Origin: Dugong dugon
Lineage: Eukaryota > Chordata > Mammalia > Sirenia > Dugongidae
Assembly: GCA_030035585.1 (NCBI GenBank)
Contig: CM057475.1
Span: 5,155,501 to 5,219,500 of the forward strand
Reading direction: 5' to 3'
DNA length: 64,000 bases
The stretch's first letter is position 1; the number at the start of each line of letters is the position of its first letter. Both the position numbers and the translations under genes were made by a program. Shown piece by piece: positions 1 through 10,700 of the stretch. The notes beneath the pieces are model-generated. The model did no database searches and was not told where the DNA came from. It saw only the letters and a program-made list of their open reading frames with translations.

Positions 1-9
1 AGGCTTTGG

Positions 10-215
10 GCTAAAGATAACCTCTTTGTACCTCAGTTTCCTCATATGTAAAACAGATGAGGTCCCCGATGAGGCAGTACCCTGCCACATCGATCACTGT
101 GAGGATAAAACTAACTAATAACTATAGAGCATTTAAACAGTGCCTGGCACATAGTGAAGCACTATGCAGGTGTTCGCTATTATCATTGTTACTCTTGTTA
201 AGCATCAACACTGTG
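10..215 (+). repeat. MIR SINE in ALOX5 intron
   Basis: Contains the conserved MIR order: the core CTCAGTTTCCTCATATGTAA, a diverged spacer with GAGGATAAAACTAA, then CAGTGCCTGGCACATAGT and a TATTATCATT tail. Diverged, as expected of a mammal-wide old SINE. Confidence 0.8.
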
Positions 216-373
216 TCCTCCGGGCCTCGAGCAGCTACTCAGTCATGATGTCAGCACTGTCACCCTTGACTTCTCTCCACAGTGGACCAGGTGGGGTGGG
301 TGCTGAGGGTCCCTGGGGTACTCTGGTCAGGAGGCCCTGGCCAGGTCCTCTCTGAGGGGCTTCTTCCCACCAG

Positions 374-460
374 CTCCTGGTGGCCCACGTACGGTTCACC
401 ATCGCCATCAACACCAAGGCCCGTGAGCAGCTCATCTGTGAGTACGGCCTCTTTGACAAG
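374..460 (+). CDS. ALOX5: ALOX5 exon (87 bp; human exon 9 equivalent)
   Basis: First of six in-window exons of arachidonate 5-lipoxygenase. This non-haem iron dioxygenase converts arachidonate to 5-HPETE and then LTA4 at the nuclear envelope, with the helper protein FLAP. The exon encodes 29 residues, from [15 protein letters not shown] to CEYGLFDK, phase 0 at both ends. It is bounded by a pyrimidine tract ending in CAG (371-373) and a GTAGGT donor at 461. Counting back from the C-terminus, it starts at about residue 395-396 of the usual ~674. The upstream exons with the PLAT domain and the first two iron-binding histidines lie left of the window. Oddity: the stretch reads C-E-Y, where human, as I recall it, has C-E-C (Cys416/Cys418). 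The identification rests on strong similarity continued through the following exons. Confidence 0.95.
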
Positions 461-2019
461 GTAGGTGCCCCCTTGCACCCTCTCCTCCTCAGAATCTCGT
501 TGGCCTCTATCCATGACCAGGAGACCAGGTCCCTAGTCCTCACAATGGTGGAGGCCTGGGAAGAGTGGAGGGGTGGAGGCTGTGTTCAGAGTGGTGGCCC
601 CCAGCTCTGTGGCCAGTCTCCCAAGCCTTTGACCCAGGCGCTGAGGGAGCTCTCCTCTCCCAAGTACACAGCATGCTCCCCAGTCATCTTCGGCCCCTCC
701 TTCTCCTCATGACCCATTGAGCTCTTATGAATGGGACCCCTCCCCTTCGGCCCCACTGATGTGCTTCTGCCCTGGACCTGCCCCTCACTCTGCACCCAGC
801 GCCCCCCTCTGCCCTTCCCAGGTCCTCCATGCTCCCACCACTCTCCGCTCAGCAGGGCATCAGGTCCCTACTCACCCCTCAAGTTCTGTCAGTACCCCAC
901 CCCGTTTTGACTCCCCTACCACCTTACCAGGCCTGGACCCTCACATGAGCCCTCAACCCTGACCCTCCTCTCCCACATCAATTAGTGGACCAGGCCACAA
1001 AGTCAGTATGGTTAAGCCATATATTTGATGCAGGTGACAAAACCCAACTGAGACCAGCTGAAGCTGGAAAGGAGATGTATTGTCTCATGTACTTGGGAAT
1101 GACAGGGGTGGAGGGAGCCTCAGATCAGCATGAACCAGGAACTCAAATACTGTCCCCAAGGCACATGTGCTCTTTGTCTCTTTCAGTCCTGATGGCTGCA
1201 TTCTCTCCAGCCACAGGCAGCTTTCCCCACAGGGCTCGGGAGACAGGGACCTGGTCACAGATGTTCCCGTTAGTGAACTTCATCTCCCAGGGGTAAAACC
1301 ACACAGAAAATACCGGGTAACAGCTTTGGTCCTGCATGAATCACACGGCCACCATGGACCAATCTCTGGTACCCCAGCACCCAAGTTGTCCCCTGAGAAT
1401 TCCATGGGCTGTCTGCTCAGCCCCACTGTGTGCGTGTATGTGTGTGGTGTGTGTGTGTGTGTGTGTCTTAGCAGCTGGAAGGGGGACCCAGATCCCACTG
1501 TGCATCTCGCCAGGCTTCCCCTGAGCACACCACTGCAGGCCCTCAGCAGTGTGTATGGTCCTTGAGGCCTGCCATCTGTTCTCTCCTTTAGCCCAAAGAG
1601 CAGACCCGTGAGACCAGAGCGCAGACTCGGGGTACCTTTGTGCCTGGGGACCAGAATAGGCCTGAGGGCCTCACCTAGCCAGGCCCAGCCAGTGCTGGGA
1701 TCCCACAATCTGCACGCCTCGAGAGGGGAGCTCGCTCTCCCCTGCAACTGCCCCCTAGTCTGCTAACATCTGGTCATTTCAACACCTTCCATCACTCTGG
1801 TCTAAAGATGCTTCCCTGTAGCATCTTCCTCTGGCTGCCTTGGCATCTCGGCCACCCTGAGTCTTCACTGAGCTAAACATTCTTCCTGCCCCACTTTGCA
1901 GGGCCTGCCCCCTGCATTCCTGGCCACCCCGCTGCCCTGTACAGTTTCTCGTGGATGCAGGGGTGAGCTGTGCGCTGGGAGACAGCCTCAGCTCGTGGCG
2001 CACTCTCCCTCCATTGCAG
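461..2019 (+). other. ALOX5 intron, with diverged repeat and GT microsatellite
   Basis: Intron between the first two in-window exons. 1000-1400 looks like an old, degraded interspersed repeat whose family I could not assign. 1428-1467 is a (GT)n-rich microsatellite. No coding potential was recognised; open frames here are chance. Confidence 0.6.
1428..1467. repeat. (GT)n microsatellite
   Basis: About 40 bp of TG/GT dinucleotides with a few interruptions (GTGCGTGTATGTGTGTGGTG, then a clean GT run). Confidence 0.9.
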
Positions 2020-2198
2020 GCCAATGCCACAGGGGGCGGTGGGCACGTGCAGATGGTGGATCGGGCCATGCAGGAGCTGACCTACATCTCCCTGTGCTTC
2101 CCCGAGGCCATCAAGGCCCGGGGCATGGACAGCACAGAGGACATTCCCTACTACTTCTACCGGGACGACGGGCTGCTGGTGTGGGAAGCAATCAAGAA
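2020..2198 (+). CDS. ALOX5: ALOX5 exon (179 bp; exon 10 equivalent)
   Basis: Encodes [13 protein letters not shown] through [18 protein letters not shown], part of the alpha-helical lipoxygenase catalytic domain. The acceptor is CCATTGCAG at 2011-2019 and the donor is GTGAGT at 2199. The exon starts in phase 0 and ends with two bases of a Lys codon completed by the next exon. Reading through the donor would give a false extra lysine codon, so the boundary was set by the GTGAGT consensus and by phase agreement with the next exon. Confidence 0.95.
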
Positions 2199-2520
2199 GT
2201 GAGTGTGTGCCGGGGGCAGGAGTAGGGCAGGAATGGGAGGGGGTGCTCTATGGAACAAGAGCAGAGGTGGTCCCGGAGGAGGGGCTGGCATGGGCATGGG
2301 GGGGCAGGCCGGGTGCCTCAGTGACTCTGGCAGGGGCCTGGCTCTGTTACCAGGGCACTGATGGAGTAATGGAGGCATTGACTGAGGGGGTCGGGTCCTG
2401 AGTCTGGACCTTAAGGAGTAAGTGATGGGGTCACAGATGGGCCCTGGCTCCCCGTGGGCACAACTCCGGAGACCCTGGCTGGGTCATCCACTCCCAGCTG
2501 GGCCCTCACCCCTGAGCCAG

Positions 2521-2642
2521 GTTCACAGCTGAGGTGATAGGCATCTACTACGAGAGTGACCAGGTGGTGGAGGAGGACCAGGAGCTACAGAATTTCGTGA
2601 AGGACGTTCACGTGTACGGCCTGCGGGGCAGGAAGTCCTCAG
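2521..2642 (+). CDS. ALOX5: ALOX5 exon (122 bp; exon 11 equivalent)
   Basis: Encodes [19 protein letters not shown] through GLRGRKSS. The acceptor AG is at 2519-2520 and the donor GTGAGA at 2643. It ends with one base of a Gly codon. The RKSS motif that contains Ser523, the protein kinase A site known in human 5-lipoxygenase, is kept. The 122-bp size agrees with the human exon as I recall it. Confidence 0.94.
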
Positions 2643-3027
2643 GTGAGAGCCACACCCACGTACTCTCCGGCCCTCTCTTCTGCTCTTCCCTGCACCTCTG
2701 ACCTTCCCTTGGGCAACGCTGGCCCTCAGCATCACCCTTGCTGCTTCGTGCTGTGGCCTGAGCGCCCGGGGGTCCTCTGCCCACCAGTATGCCTCATGGG
2801 GTCTGCCCAGCGGACACAGCTTCCGGCAGCCCCTGAGAGCAGGGTCAGAATCATCAGAAAGCTGGCCCGGGCCTCTGTCCCCTCCCATCCATGCCCACCC
2901 CCAGAGTTTCTTGTCCACTCCTGAGCCCTCCCGCACTGTGCCAGGGGTCCAGGCACAGGGCATGTGCTGCTCAGGCGTCCCTCCACTGGGAGGAGAGGAC
3001 CTCAGCAGGCCCTGGTTCCCGCCCTAG

Positions 3028-3128
3028 GCTTCCCCAGTTCCATCAAGACCAGGGAGATGCTGTCAGAGTACTTGACGGTGGTGATCTTCACCGCCTCAGC
3101 CCAGCACGCGGCAGTGAACTTCAGCCAG
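3028..3128 (+). CDS. ALOX5: ALOX5 exon (101 bp; exon 12 equivalent), iron-ligand exon
   Basis: Encodes [16 protein letters not shown] through [11 protein letters not shown]. It contains the QHAAVN motif, which supplies His550 and Asn554, two ligands of the catalytic iron in 5-lipoxygenase (literature numbering). The acceptor is CCCTAG at 3022-3027 and the donor GTAAAG at 3129. The reading frame runs unbroken from the split Gly codon of the previous exon to a phase-0 end. Confidence 0.95.
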
Positions 3129-3512
3129 GTAAAGGACGGGGAGTACCCTCTGAAGGCGCAGACCCCTCTAGGCCCGAAATTGCCAGGGTCACCTGTACCC
3201 GCTCCTGAGGCGGAGCTGGGGGGCGGCCCACCACGCCCACCGGGCCTCAGTTGTCCTGGCCGGACCGGGGCGCAGAGAAAGCTGCGGGACCTCGCGCAGC
3301 CTCAGGGGAGGGATTCGGGTGCCCAGCACGAGGCGGGCTAAGGGCCGGGGTTAAGGCTGGAGAGGGGAGGGTGGGGCGGGGGCGAGTGGAGGGAGCCCCT
3401 TCGGGCAGAGGGCGGCTGAAGCCAGTTGTGCCTCTCTGACGGAGGGCGAACGAAGTGGCCGCAGAGGGCAGTAGCCATCGGCGCCCACGCGTGTTCGCGG
3501 CTGTCCCGGCAG

Positions 3513-3683
3513 TACGACTGGTGCTCCTGGATCCCCAACGCGCCCTCAACCATGCGGGCCCCGCCTCCCACGGCCAAGGGCGTGGTCACCATCGAGCAGA
3601 TTGTGGAGACGCTGCCAGACCGCGGCCGCTCCTGCTGGCATCTGGGCGCAGTGTGGGCGCTGAGCCAGTTCCAGGAGAATGAG
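3513..3683 (+). CDS. ALOX5: ALOX5 exon (171 bp; exon 13 equivalent)
   Basis: Encodes [19 protein letters not shown] through [15 protein letters not shown], 57 codons, phase 0 at both ends. The acceptor is GGCAG ending at 3512 and the donor GTGAGG at 3684. It contributes helices around the substrate cavity. Because the exon is symmetric, skipping it keeps frame; a human isoform lacking this exon (delta-13) has been described. The surrounding 3.17-3.70 kb is GC- and CpG-richer than the neighbouring introns. Confidence 0.95.
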
Positions 3684-4205
3684 GTGAGGCCCAGGCAGGG
3701 CCGGCTGGCCGCCCACGCCCCTCCTTGGTGGGGCGCGAGGTGGGTGGGGGGCGGGCTGGGGACCCTGCAGCAGCATGTTGCTGCCCAGTGTGAGCTGATC
3801 CCTCCACGTCAGGTGAGACTCAGGGCCAGGAATCCTGATCTCCAAGGCCCTGGGAGGGGCCCAGAGGGGCAGGCAGGACAGCAGAGGGCTCAGCTCCACT
3901 GCTGTCACCTCCAGCGTGACACTAAGCTTTCATGTGGTTTTCCCCTGGCGCCTAGAGGTAACCACCACGCATGCCCTGGTGTTCCCAGGTGTAGATGAGG
4001 CCCACTGCAGACTTCCTTGTGGAAAGCGGTTCCAGGGGCACGTGGTCCCCGGGCACTTGTGGTGGGGGGCAGAGGGTGGAGATGGGAAGGGGAAGAGATG
4101 TCCTCTCCCTCGTGCCCTGAGCCATGTTCCCTGGAGGTGAGAACAAGGCCTGTGAGTCTGTGGCCTTGTCACAGATTAATCTGTCTGTCCCTGTTGTGGT
4201 CTCAG

Positions 4206-4385
4206 CTGTTCCTGGGCATGTATCCGGAGGAGCATTTCATTGAGAAGCCTGTGAAGGAGGCCATGGCCCGATTCCGCAAGAACCTCGACACCATCGTCAG
4301 CGTGATTGCAGAGCGCAACAAGAAGAAGAAGCTGCCCTATTACTACTTGTCTCCCGACCGGATTCCCAACAGTGTGGCCATCTGA
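4206..4385 (+). CDS. ALOX5: ALOX5 terminal coding exon with stop
   Basis: Encodes [20 protein letters not shown] through the C-terminus IPNSVAI and stop TGA at 4383-4385. The acceptor GGTCTCAG ends at 4205. The last residue, Ile, is kept; its carboxylate is the fifth protein ligand of the iron, so the enzyme end looks functional. The LSPDR motif with Ser663, a known MAP-kinase site in human, is present. The basic stretch just before it reads R-N-K-K-K-K-L, one lysine longer than the human KKKQ as I recall it. The six in-window exons sum to 840 nt, that is 279 residues plus stop, without a frame break. Confidence 0.96.
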   Translation: MFLGMYPEEHFIEKPVKEAMARFRKNLDTIVSVIAERNKKKKLPYYYLSPDRIPNSVAI

Positions 4386-4865
4386 GTGGCCCAGCGGTGC
4401 CAGGCCTCACTCTGGAAAGTCCCGCTTCTCGAGGCTGGCCTCGGTACCCAGACTCCAGGGCAGGCCTCCTGTGCAGCTTGCCCCTCAGGCCCGCCATGAT
4501 TCCTGGGAATTGTGCTCAGGCGGATTTGCTGTAAACCAAAGGCTCCCCAAGGGCATCACCTTGTAGCAAAGCTGTTTCCCCCACTTACTCCTCTTTCGTG
4601 AATCTCATACTTTGTTCAAAGTGCTTACACACCCCAGGGAACCCTCCTGCACAGAGTAGGCCTGTGAGGCTTCCTATCCTGTGCCCAGCTCAGTGTCTAC
4701 ACCAGGTAGCAACAGCACATCAGGCTAGCTGATAGATGTCTGTCATGTTAGAAACATTTTTTTTTTCTGTTCTGTTTATGCTTATAGCAGGTGCCCAAAT
4801 AAATTCCTGTTGGATGAATTAAGAATTGGCTGTCATAAAAATAAAGTTCACTTAAAACATGTTTC
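4386..4865 (+). other. ALOX5: ALOX5 3'UTR
   Basis: Sequence after the stop contains no competing exon. Two AATAAA hexamers, at 4798-4803 and 4840-4845, lie where a short (~0.4-0.5 kb) 3'UTR would be expected to end. The true cleavage site is inferred, not seen. Confidence 0.75.
4798..4845 (+). terminator. ALOX5 tandem polyadenylation signals
   Basis: Two canonical AATAAA hexamers 42 bp apart (4798 and 4840). The second is preceded by an A-rich run and followed by a T/G-containing segment. They mark the likely 3' end of ALOX5 transcripts. Confidence 0.7.
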
Positions 4866-6470
4866 TTTCCACATGCTGTGTTCCAGTCACCCCAGATTGC
4901 TCACACACACCCCCCTCCACAAAAACCGACAAACACCATTATGATTCCACCTGGACAGAACCCCCACCCCCACCTGAGTGGCAATGGGGGATGACCCTCC
5001 ATCACAACTTTCCAGAGAGCTGCAGCTCCGCTTCCCCACCTGCACCGCTCCCCCCGCGGCAGACCCCCAGACCTTGGGAATTCTGTGGACGCCCTTCATT
5101 CCCTGGCTACACAGGCTGGGCCTTGTTGACTTCGGATATTTGGCCATGACCATGGGACTTGGGGAACCCCCACTCGGAGGACACCAGCAGGACCACCTCA
5201 CTCAGGGCTTCTGAACAAGGAACAGTCTTCAATCCCCCAAGCTACCTTTGAAGGGGATGTCAGGTCAGCCCCATTCCACAGATGAGAAAACTGAAGCTCA
5301 GAAGACCCGGAGCCCACAGGAGGCTGCACGGCCTGTGGAGAACTGAGCCTAGCCCAGACGGTGGCACTGTTCAGGGTGAGGCCAGTCTCCCTGCTCCTGG
5401 AACGCCAAGTCCTCCCTTGCTTTCTCCAATCTTAAATAGGGCCAGGAGCCCAGCAATCCCCACCATGTCCTTAGAGCCTGGGCCGCCCCAGGGCTGAATG
5501 CAGAGGGGTGGGGGGAAATTGGTGGCATTCCTTCCCAAACACACCAGGAATTGGTGGGTGGGCGTGGAAGGAGAGCCCGGATTGAGTCGGGGGCTGAGGT
5601 TTACTCCCGGCCCTTCAGTGACTCAGAGTCCTAGGGCCTCAGTTTCCTTGGCTATAAGAGATCAGAGAAGACTAGCTATTCTTGACAGTGGGTGAGAGAT
5701 ACGGACATCGCAATCCTTCAGCTCAGTCAGTGCAGCAGGGAAGCAGCCACGAAGTGTCAATAAACAGACATGGACTGTGCAGACAGAAACTGCTCACAAG
5801 AAGAGGTGCTGCCGTAAGCAGCCATTTGTCAGACCCTGGGGGCGAGTCACGTGGCAGGCCAGCTGACGCCTCCATCACTTTGTGGCCAGAGCCAAAGGGC
5901 AGAAAGGCCTGTGGGCAACATCACCCCAGGCCTGCCTGTGCAAGACACCACTTGGTGCCTCTTCAGCCAAACTCAGAACTCACTGGGTCCCCAAGGTGCA
6001 GAGGCCCCTGTCAGGCAGGCACCTCCTTTTCACTCTTTCTCGAGCCCCACCCTCCTCACCACTCCCTCCAACCAGTTAGCTGAGTTCTGGGGCACATCAC
6101 ACGCTAGAGGCCCCGAGAGCTCGTCAGTACAGCGGTGGCCAGAGGAGTCTCTGCCATGGCCATGGCTCTGCAGGTATTAGACAAAGAAGCACCTGGCAAC
6201 GCCTGCTGGAGCTTAGCTGCCGTATCCCAGCAGCCCACTGCCGTAACTGCGGGAAGAATTCTCCTAGCTCACCCTGCGTACGATTAACTGGGCAATCCTT
6301 GCCCCCCTCTTCACCCCATGTGACCTATGCCGAGCATACAGACATGAGTAGCAGGGCACTGCCCTACTCAGGGCGGCCATCAGCAGCCAGAAGACACAGT
6401 CGGGCAAAGCTGTCGACAGCAACTGTGCTCCCTTACCAGGAAGGCCCAACAGTCACGCTGCCTGTCACAC
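4866..6470. other. ALOX5-MARCHF8 intergenic segment with MIR fragments
   Basis: No gene seen. Short MIR-like cores are present at about 5265-5345 (minus strand; CACAGATGAGAAAACTGAAG) and 5628-5690 (plus strand; CTCAGTTTCCTTGGCTATAA). The rest is unique-looking sequence. Confidence 0.55.
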
Positions 6471-6474
6471 ACTG

Positions 6475-7370
6475 ACCTGTAGTCTGGCTCCTCTGGGGCT
6501 GGGGAGCACTGAACAAATAATTTCTTTTATGAGGATCAGCACAAAGTCGGTTCCTGTGAGGCGGCAGTTAAAGATGTCCCAAATGTCCAACTTTTCCAAA
6601 CTAATGTCCCAGACCGTCATCTCTAACATCAACAACTCCTCCTCCCCCACAGTACTTTCCCTCCCATCTTTGGGTTCAGTAATTTGCTGCAATGTCTCAC
6701 AGAACTCACAAAAGTATCTCAGGAAAATGGCTCATGGGGTTGTGGAGGCTGGCGATTCCCAAATCTGTGGGTCAGGCATCAGGCTGATGAACCCAAACCA
6801 GCACCTGAGACAACAGGCTGCTGGCTCACAAGGCTGTGGAAGCTGGTGAAATCAGGTCAGACGACAGGCTGCTGGCTCACAAGGCTGTGGAAGCTGGTGA
6901 AATCAGGTCAGACGACAGGCTGCTGGCTCAAGGGGCTGTGGGAGCTGGTGTAATCAGGTCAGACGACAGACTGCTGGCTCAAGGGGCTGTGGGAGCTGGC
7001 AAATCCCAGAATTGGCAGGCCACACTGGCTGCTGGCTCAAGCTCCAAGAACCAGAGGTCAGATGATCAGGAACCAGATGTGGGATCCAAAGTGAGAGAGC
7101 GCAAACTTCATCAGAACATTCATACACATTTAATGCAGACTACACCCTCAAGAAAACTACTCCCATTTGAGAAGGCAGTGACTTGAGTCACTCCCTCTAG
7201 TAAGGTGGTGACTCAAGATACATCCCTATTCCTGCCTCATTAACACAACCACAGGCATAGAGGCTAGGATTCACATTACAGAATGGGGGATAATTACATC
7301 AGATAACAAAATGGAGGACAACCATACAATACTGGGAATCATGGTCCAGCCAGGTTGACACACAACCCCA
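6475..7370 (-). mobile_element. LTR-like repeat (copy A) with internal tandem array
   Basis: Read on the minus strand it opens near 7370 with a TGTGTCAACCTGGCTGGACC-type start and ends near 6475. Around 6540-6700 it shares the order (TTGCTGCAATGTC..., then GATCAGCACAAAG) with the repeat at 51.9-52.8 kb, so the two belong to one LTR family or related families. Part of it resembles elephant MaLR-type LTRs. Class and ends are inferred and no target duplication was found. It contains a 51-bp tandem array. Confidence 0.5.
6816..7000. repeat. 51-bp tandem repeat, 3.6 copies
   Basis: Unit starts at 6816, 6867, 6918 and 6969 (exact 51-bp spacing), each beginning GGCTGCTGGCTC or GACTGCTGGCTC. Units 1 and 2 are essentially identical; units 3 and 4 share a CAAGGGGCTGTGGGAGC variant. 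The fourth unit decays after about 30 bp. Confidence 0.9.
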
Positions 7371-7744
7371 AAGACCAGAGGTTTCAAACACCTTATTTGC
7401 ATAGTCCCCCCCAATCACTGTGAGCGAGTCACAAAGACCATGTCTAGAAAGACCATATTAAGTAATTCAGTGTACCCACCAGAGCGCAAGGCGAGACCAA
7501 GTGGTTGAAACAAACACACCTGTGTGGAACACCTGTTTTCACACCTTCCAGGCCTCCCACCACCCAGCGCGGGGGTAGCCTTCCTCCCTGGCAGGGGCAG
7601 CCAACGGTAAGGAGACACCTCTAGAGGTTGCATTATTTGCTTTCCAGATGTGAAGCCAGAGAACCTGCAGAGGTCAAAGCCACTGGAGTACCCACCACCG
7701 TGCCCAGGGTCCTTGCAAGAAAACAGTCCCATGCAAAACTCCTT

Positions 7745-10700
7745 TTTAAAGAAATGCTTTATTGCTGCAATTAGACATCCCCATGTATAGCACAACCAAC
7801 CATCTGTACAAAGAATTTTCAAGTGGTAATACTGAGAAAGAGTGAGCATACACAAAAGGATAGAAAACTAGACATTCAGATAACTGGAAACGTTCTAAGA
7901 AAAATTACAAATGTGAAGTGCTTTTTAGAAACTACACCACATAAGCCAGTGTAAATTTGGTTTTTATTAACAATCTACTTTCTATAAACATTGCATCTAA
8001 ACAGGTGATCAGCTGCACAGCTTGAACAATGACTTCCAAAATGAAGATAAGGACTTCCATTTCCCTGTGTTTCAGTCTTTCCTTGGGCTAGAGGCAGAAG
8101 CTGCGTATTTCAAACTAAATTCAAAAGGGTAATTATTTCAAATGTGTATTTGCATCGACAACGTTGTGGTTCCTTCTCTCCTGAACCAGACCACTCCCCA
8201 GTGGCCCTGGCCACAGCTCCTGCAGCCTGCCCGCAAGGGAGAAGACGCAGCTCCCAGACTTGCGAAGATCCCATGAGGCTCAGCTGCCTGGGGCCTGTGC
8301 ATCTCTGGTGAGGTAGGTGCGCTGGCAGGTTTGGAAAGAAGGCCAAACTAGATTGAGAGGAGCGAACTAGAGCAAAAAAGAAGACTCAGTAAAGGCCTGC
8401 AGTGGGAAAAGCTCTTTCACAGGGTTCCCAGGAATGTCTAGCATTAAATCTGAGCACATAAACCAAACCACTGCTCCAAACGAAATCAGAAGCACCCTAG
8501 TTCCACCGTGACTTCTCGGGGAGCACAGGCCAAATCAGGAAGAGGCAGCTTCCCTCTCGCCCTGCTGGGCCCACAAGCACCATTCCTCCTGGCCCTGAGA
8601 CCTGCAGGCTGACCCAGGTTCTAGATGGTCCAGCCAGCTGCCATCTGGGATGTGCACATGGTGCATAGCCATCCTCCTACTAAGGCCAGGTGCAAGAGGG
8701 GGATCTGGGGAACAGGGACCAGAGGAAGGCCCGGCAGGCCTGCTGCTATGACCAGACAGCAGTGCTGCACAACGTGCAAGGCCTGGGAACGTCACTTTGG
8801 CGGGTAAAACGAGAGCTGGGGTAGGGGTGGGACTGACAGGTCAGAACTCAAATACAGCCTGCAAAAAAAGAGAAAGGCAGCAGCAGCTGGTGTGTGTGTC
8901 ATTTCAGCAGAGGAAACGAGGACATGGGCAGCACTGCCTGTAGGCAGGGGATTGGCAGAGCGTGGCCTGCAGTGAGGGGATGGTGTTCAGCCTTCCTGGA
9001 AAGAAGGGAGAGGGCTCTGCATACGGATGTCTGGGCGTGGGTGACAGATAACACAGTCACGGTCTAAAGGCAGGCAGCCCGGGAGACACCCCTACCTCAG
9101 CACATCTCCCTCCACACAGGGGCCTCTGTGCTTTCCAAGTTCAGCATAGGGGTTTCTCGAGGAGTGGGCAGGTGAGAGCCACACTTAAATCACACCGGAC
9201 CTTCACCTGACTGCTCCCTTGCTGCTGGAGCGAGACAGGGACAATGTGCAGAAGCAGGGCCGTGCCTGGGCAGTTTCTAAGGGGCCTGGGCAGGACATAT
9301 GTGGGATTCCACTCACCTGAGTGGACAGCCTGCAACTGCCTGGCATCACTGGGCTGAAAAGGGGCACAGGTAACTGCAATTTGGGGCACAGTGAACACAG
9401 GCATGGGCTGGATATGACCTGGGAGACAGAGAAAGGGCAGATGACCCATTTCCAGGGGTCAGCCTGTGGCTGGACAGTGCCTGCCTGGCCACAGGGAGGC
9501 CACCACAGGGAACCTCCACAGACTGGGCGGAGCCAGGGTCCCAAGTGTAGCAGACACCGGGGTGGAAAGACGCAGTGGTGCCAGCCTGCCATCACACGCC
9601 CTCGCTGGGAGCTGAGAGACCCCTTGGCCCCCTCCTGGCCTTCAAAACCACTCCAAATCTGAAAAGCAAATGAGCCATCCTGTTAAGATGAGCGGGTGCC
9701 TGTGGCTCAGTAAGGTTGCAGGCAGGACCCCGGGCACCTCGCCCACGTGGGCCAGCTCGTGTCCGACGTCAGCCGCAAGCTCTGCTGCCTTGGAGCTACC
9801 GCTGCCTGTACTGTAAAACTGAGCTTCCAAGAACAGAAGTTTAAGCAGCCTTTTTTAAGGAACAAAGGCCATTTGATGGTAGTGATCTGTGTTTGTAAAC
9901 CCTGACGACAGAACAGACCAATAGCCGGCTGGGGCCCTCACAGGATCCTCTCTGCTCAGTCTGGTTAAGGCAGTGAAGGGCCAGGTGGGTGGCTGGGCAG
10001 TGGCCAGGGCAGCCCATCCACTTCTCTGCAGTGGGCAGTGACCTCACAGCCCCTGCCAGGCACACCTGCAGAAGCTGGCCAAGGCGGGCAGGTACACAGA
10101 CCAGGACAGGCACTCTTACTCTTTAGTAGGAATCTGGCACACACTGGCACGATCTCTCTCTAAAGGAGTATTTTTAAAACACTCTATTTTGTTCTAATTA
10201 TTCACTTCCTTTCCTTCCATTTAGATCTCAAAAAGCGTTCTTTTTCAATGCTGACAAAAAGGAACAAACGGGGCAAGCCTATAAGATAAGGACTCCCTAA
10301 AACAGGTTCAAAACCACAGGAACTATGTTCCAATTGCCACATGACATCCATTCATTCCCACGAAGCCTGGTAAGAAAAAGTCTCAGGCTCATCTGTTGAT
10401 TATAATCACACGTTTGTTTTATGGGCACTGAGGGATGTCACATATGTTAGAATTCATAAGGCAGAAAAGGTTTTTCACACTATAATGCAAAAGAGATAGT
10501 AAGGTCTAACAAAGGGAACATTTCTAAATGAGACATTCTTTTAAGTTTCAATCCCACTGGACACGTATTACAAAATAAAGGCTTTCTTTTGTAAAGTGCT
10601 GTTTGCTCAGTGGCTCACTCGCCTCCCCATGGAGCACCTGCTCCCCTGTCTGCTTGGGAGAAACGGCAGGAGCAGCATCTGCAGGGGCAGGGAGGCCACG

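Noticed and set aside
1280..1747. 155-codon open frame on the minus strand with a TH-rich repeat
   Set aside because: It lies in an ALOX5 intron and crosses a GT microsatellite. No splice or promoter context, no family resemblance.
6684..7186. Repetitive open frames that look like a repeat protein
   Set aside because: The periodicity comes from the 51-bp DNA tandem repeat inside an LTR-like element; two frames are open simply because 51 is divisible by three.
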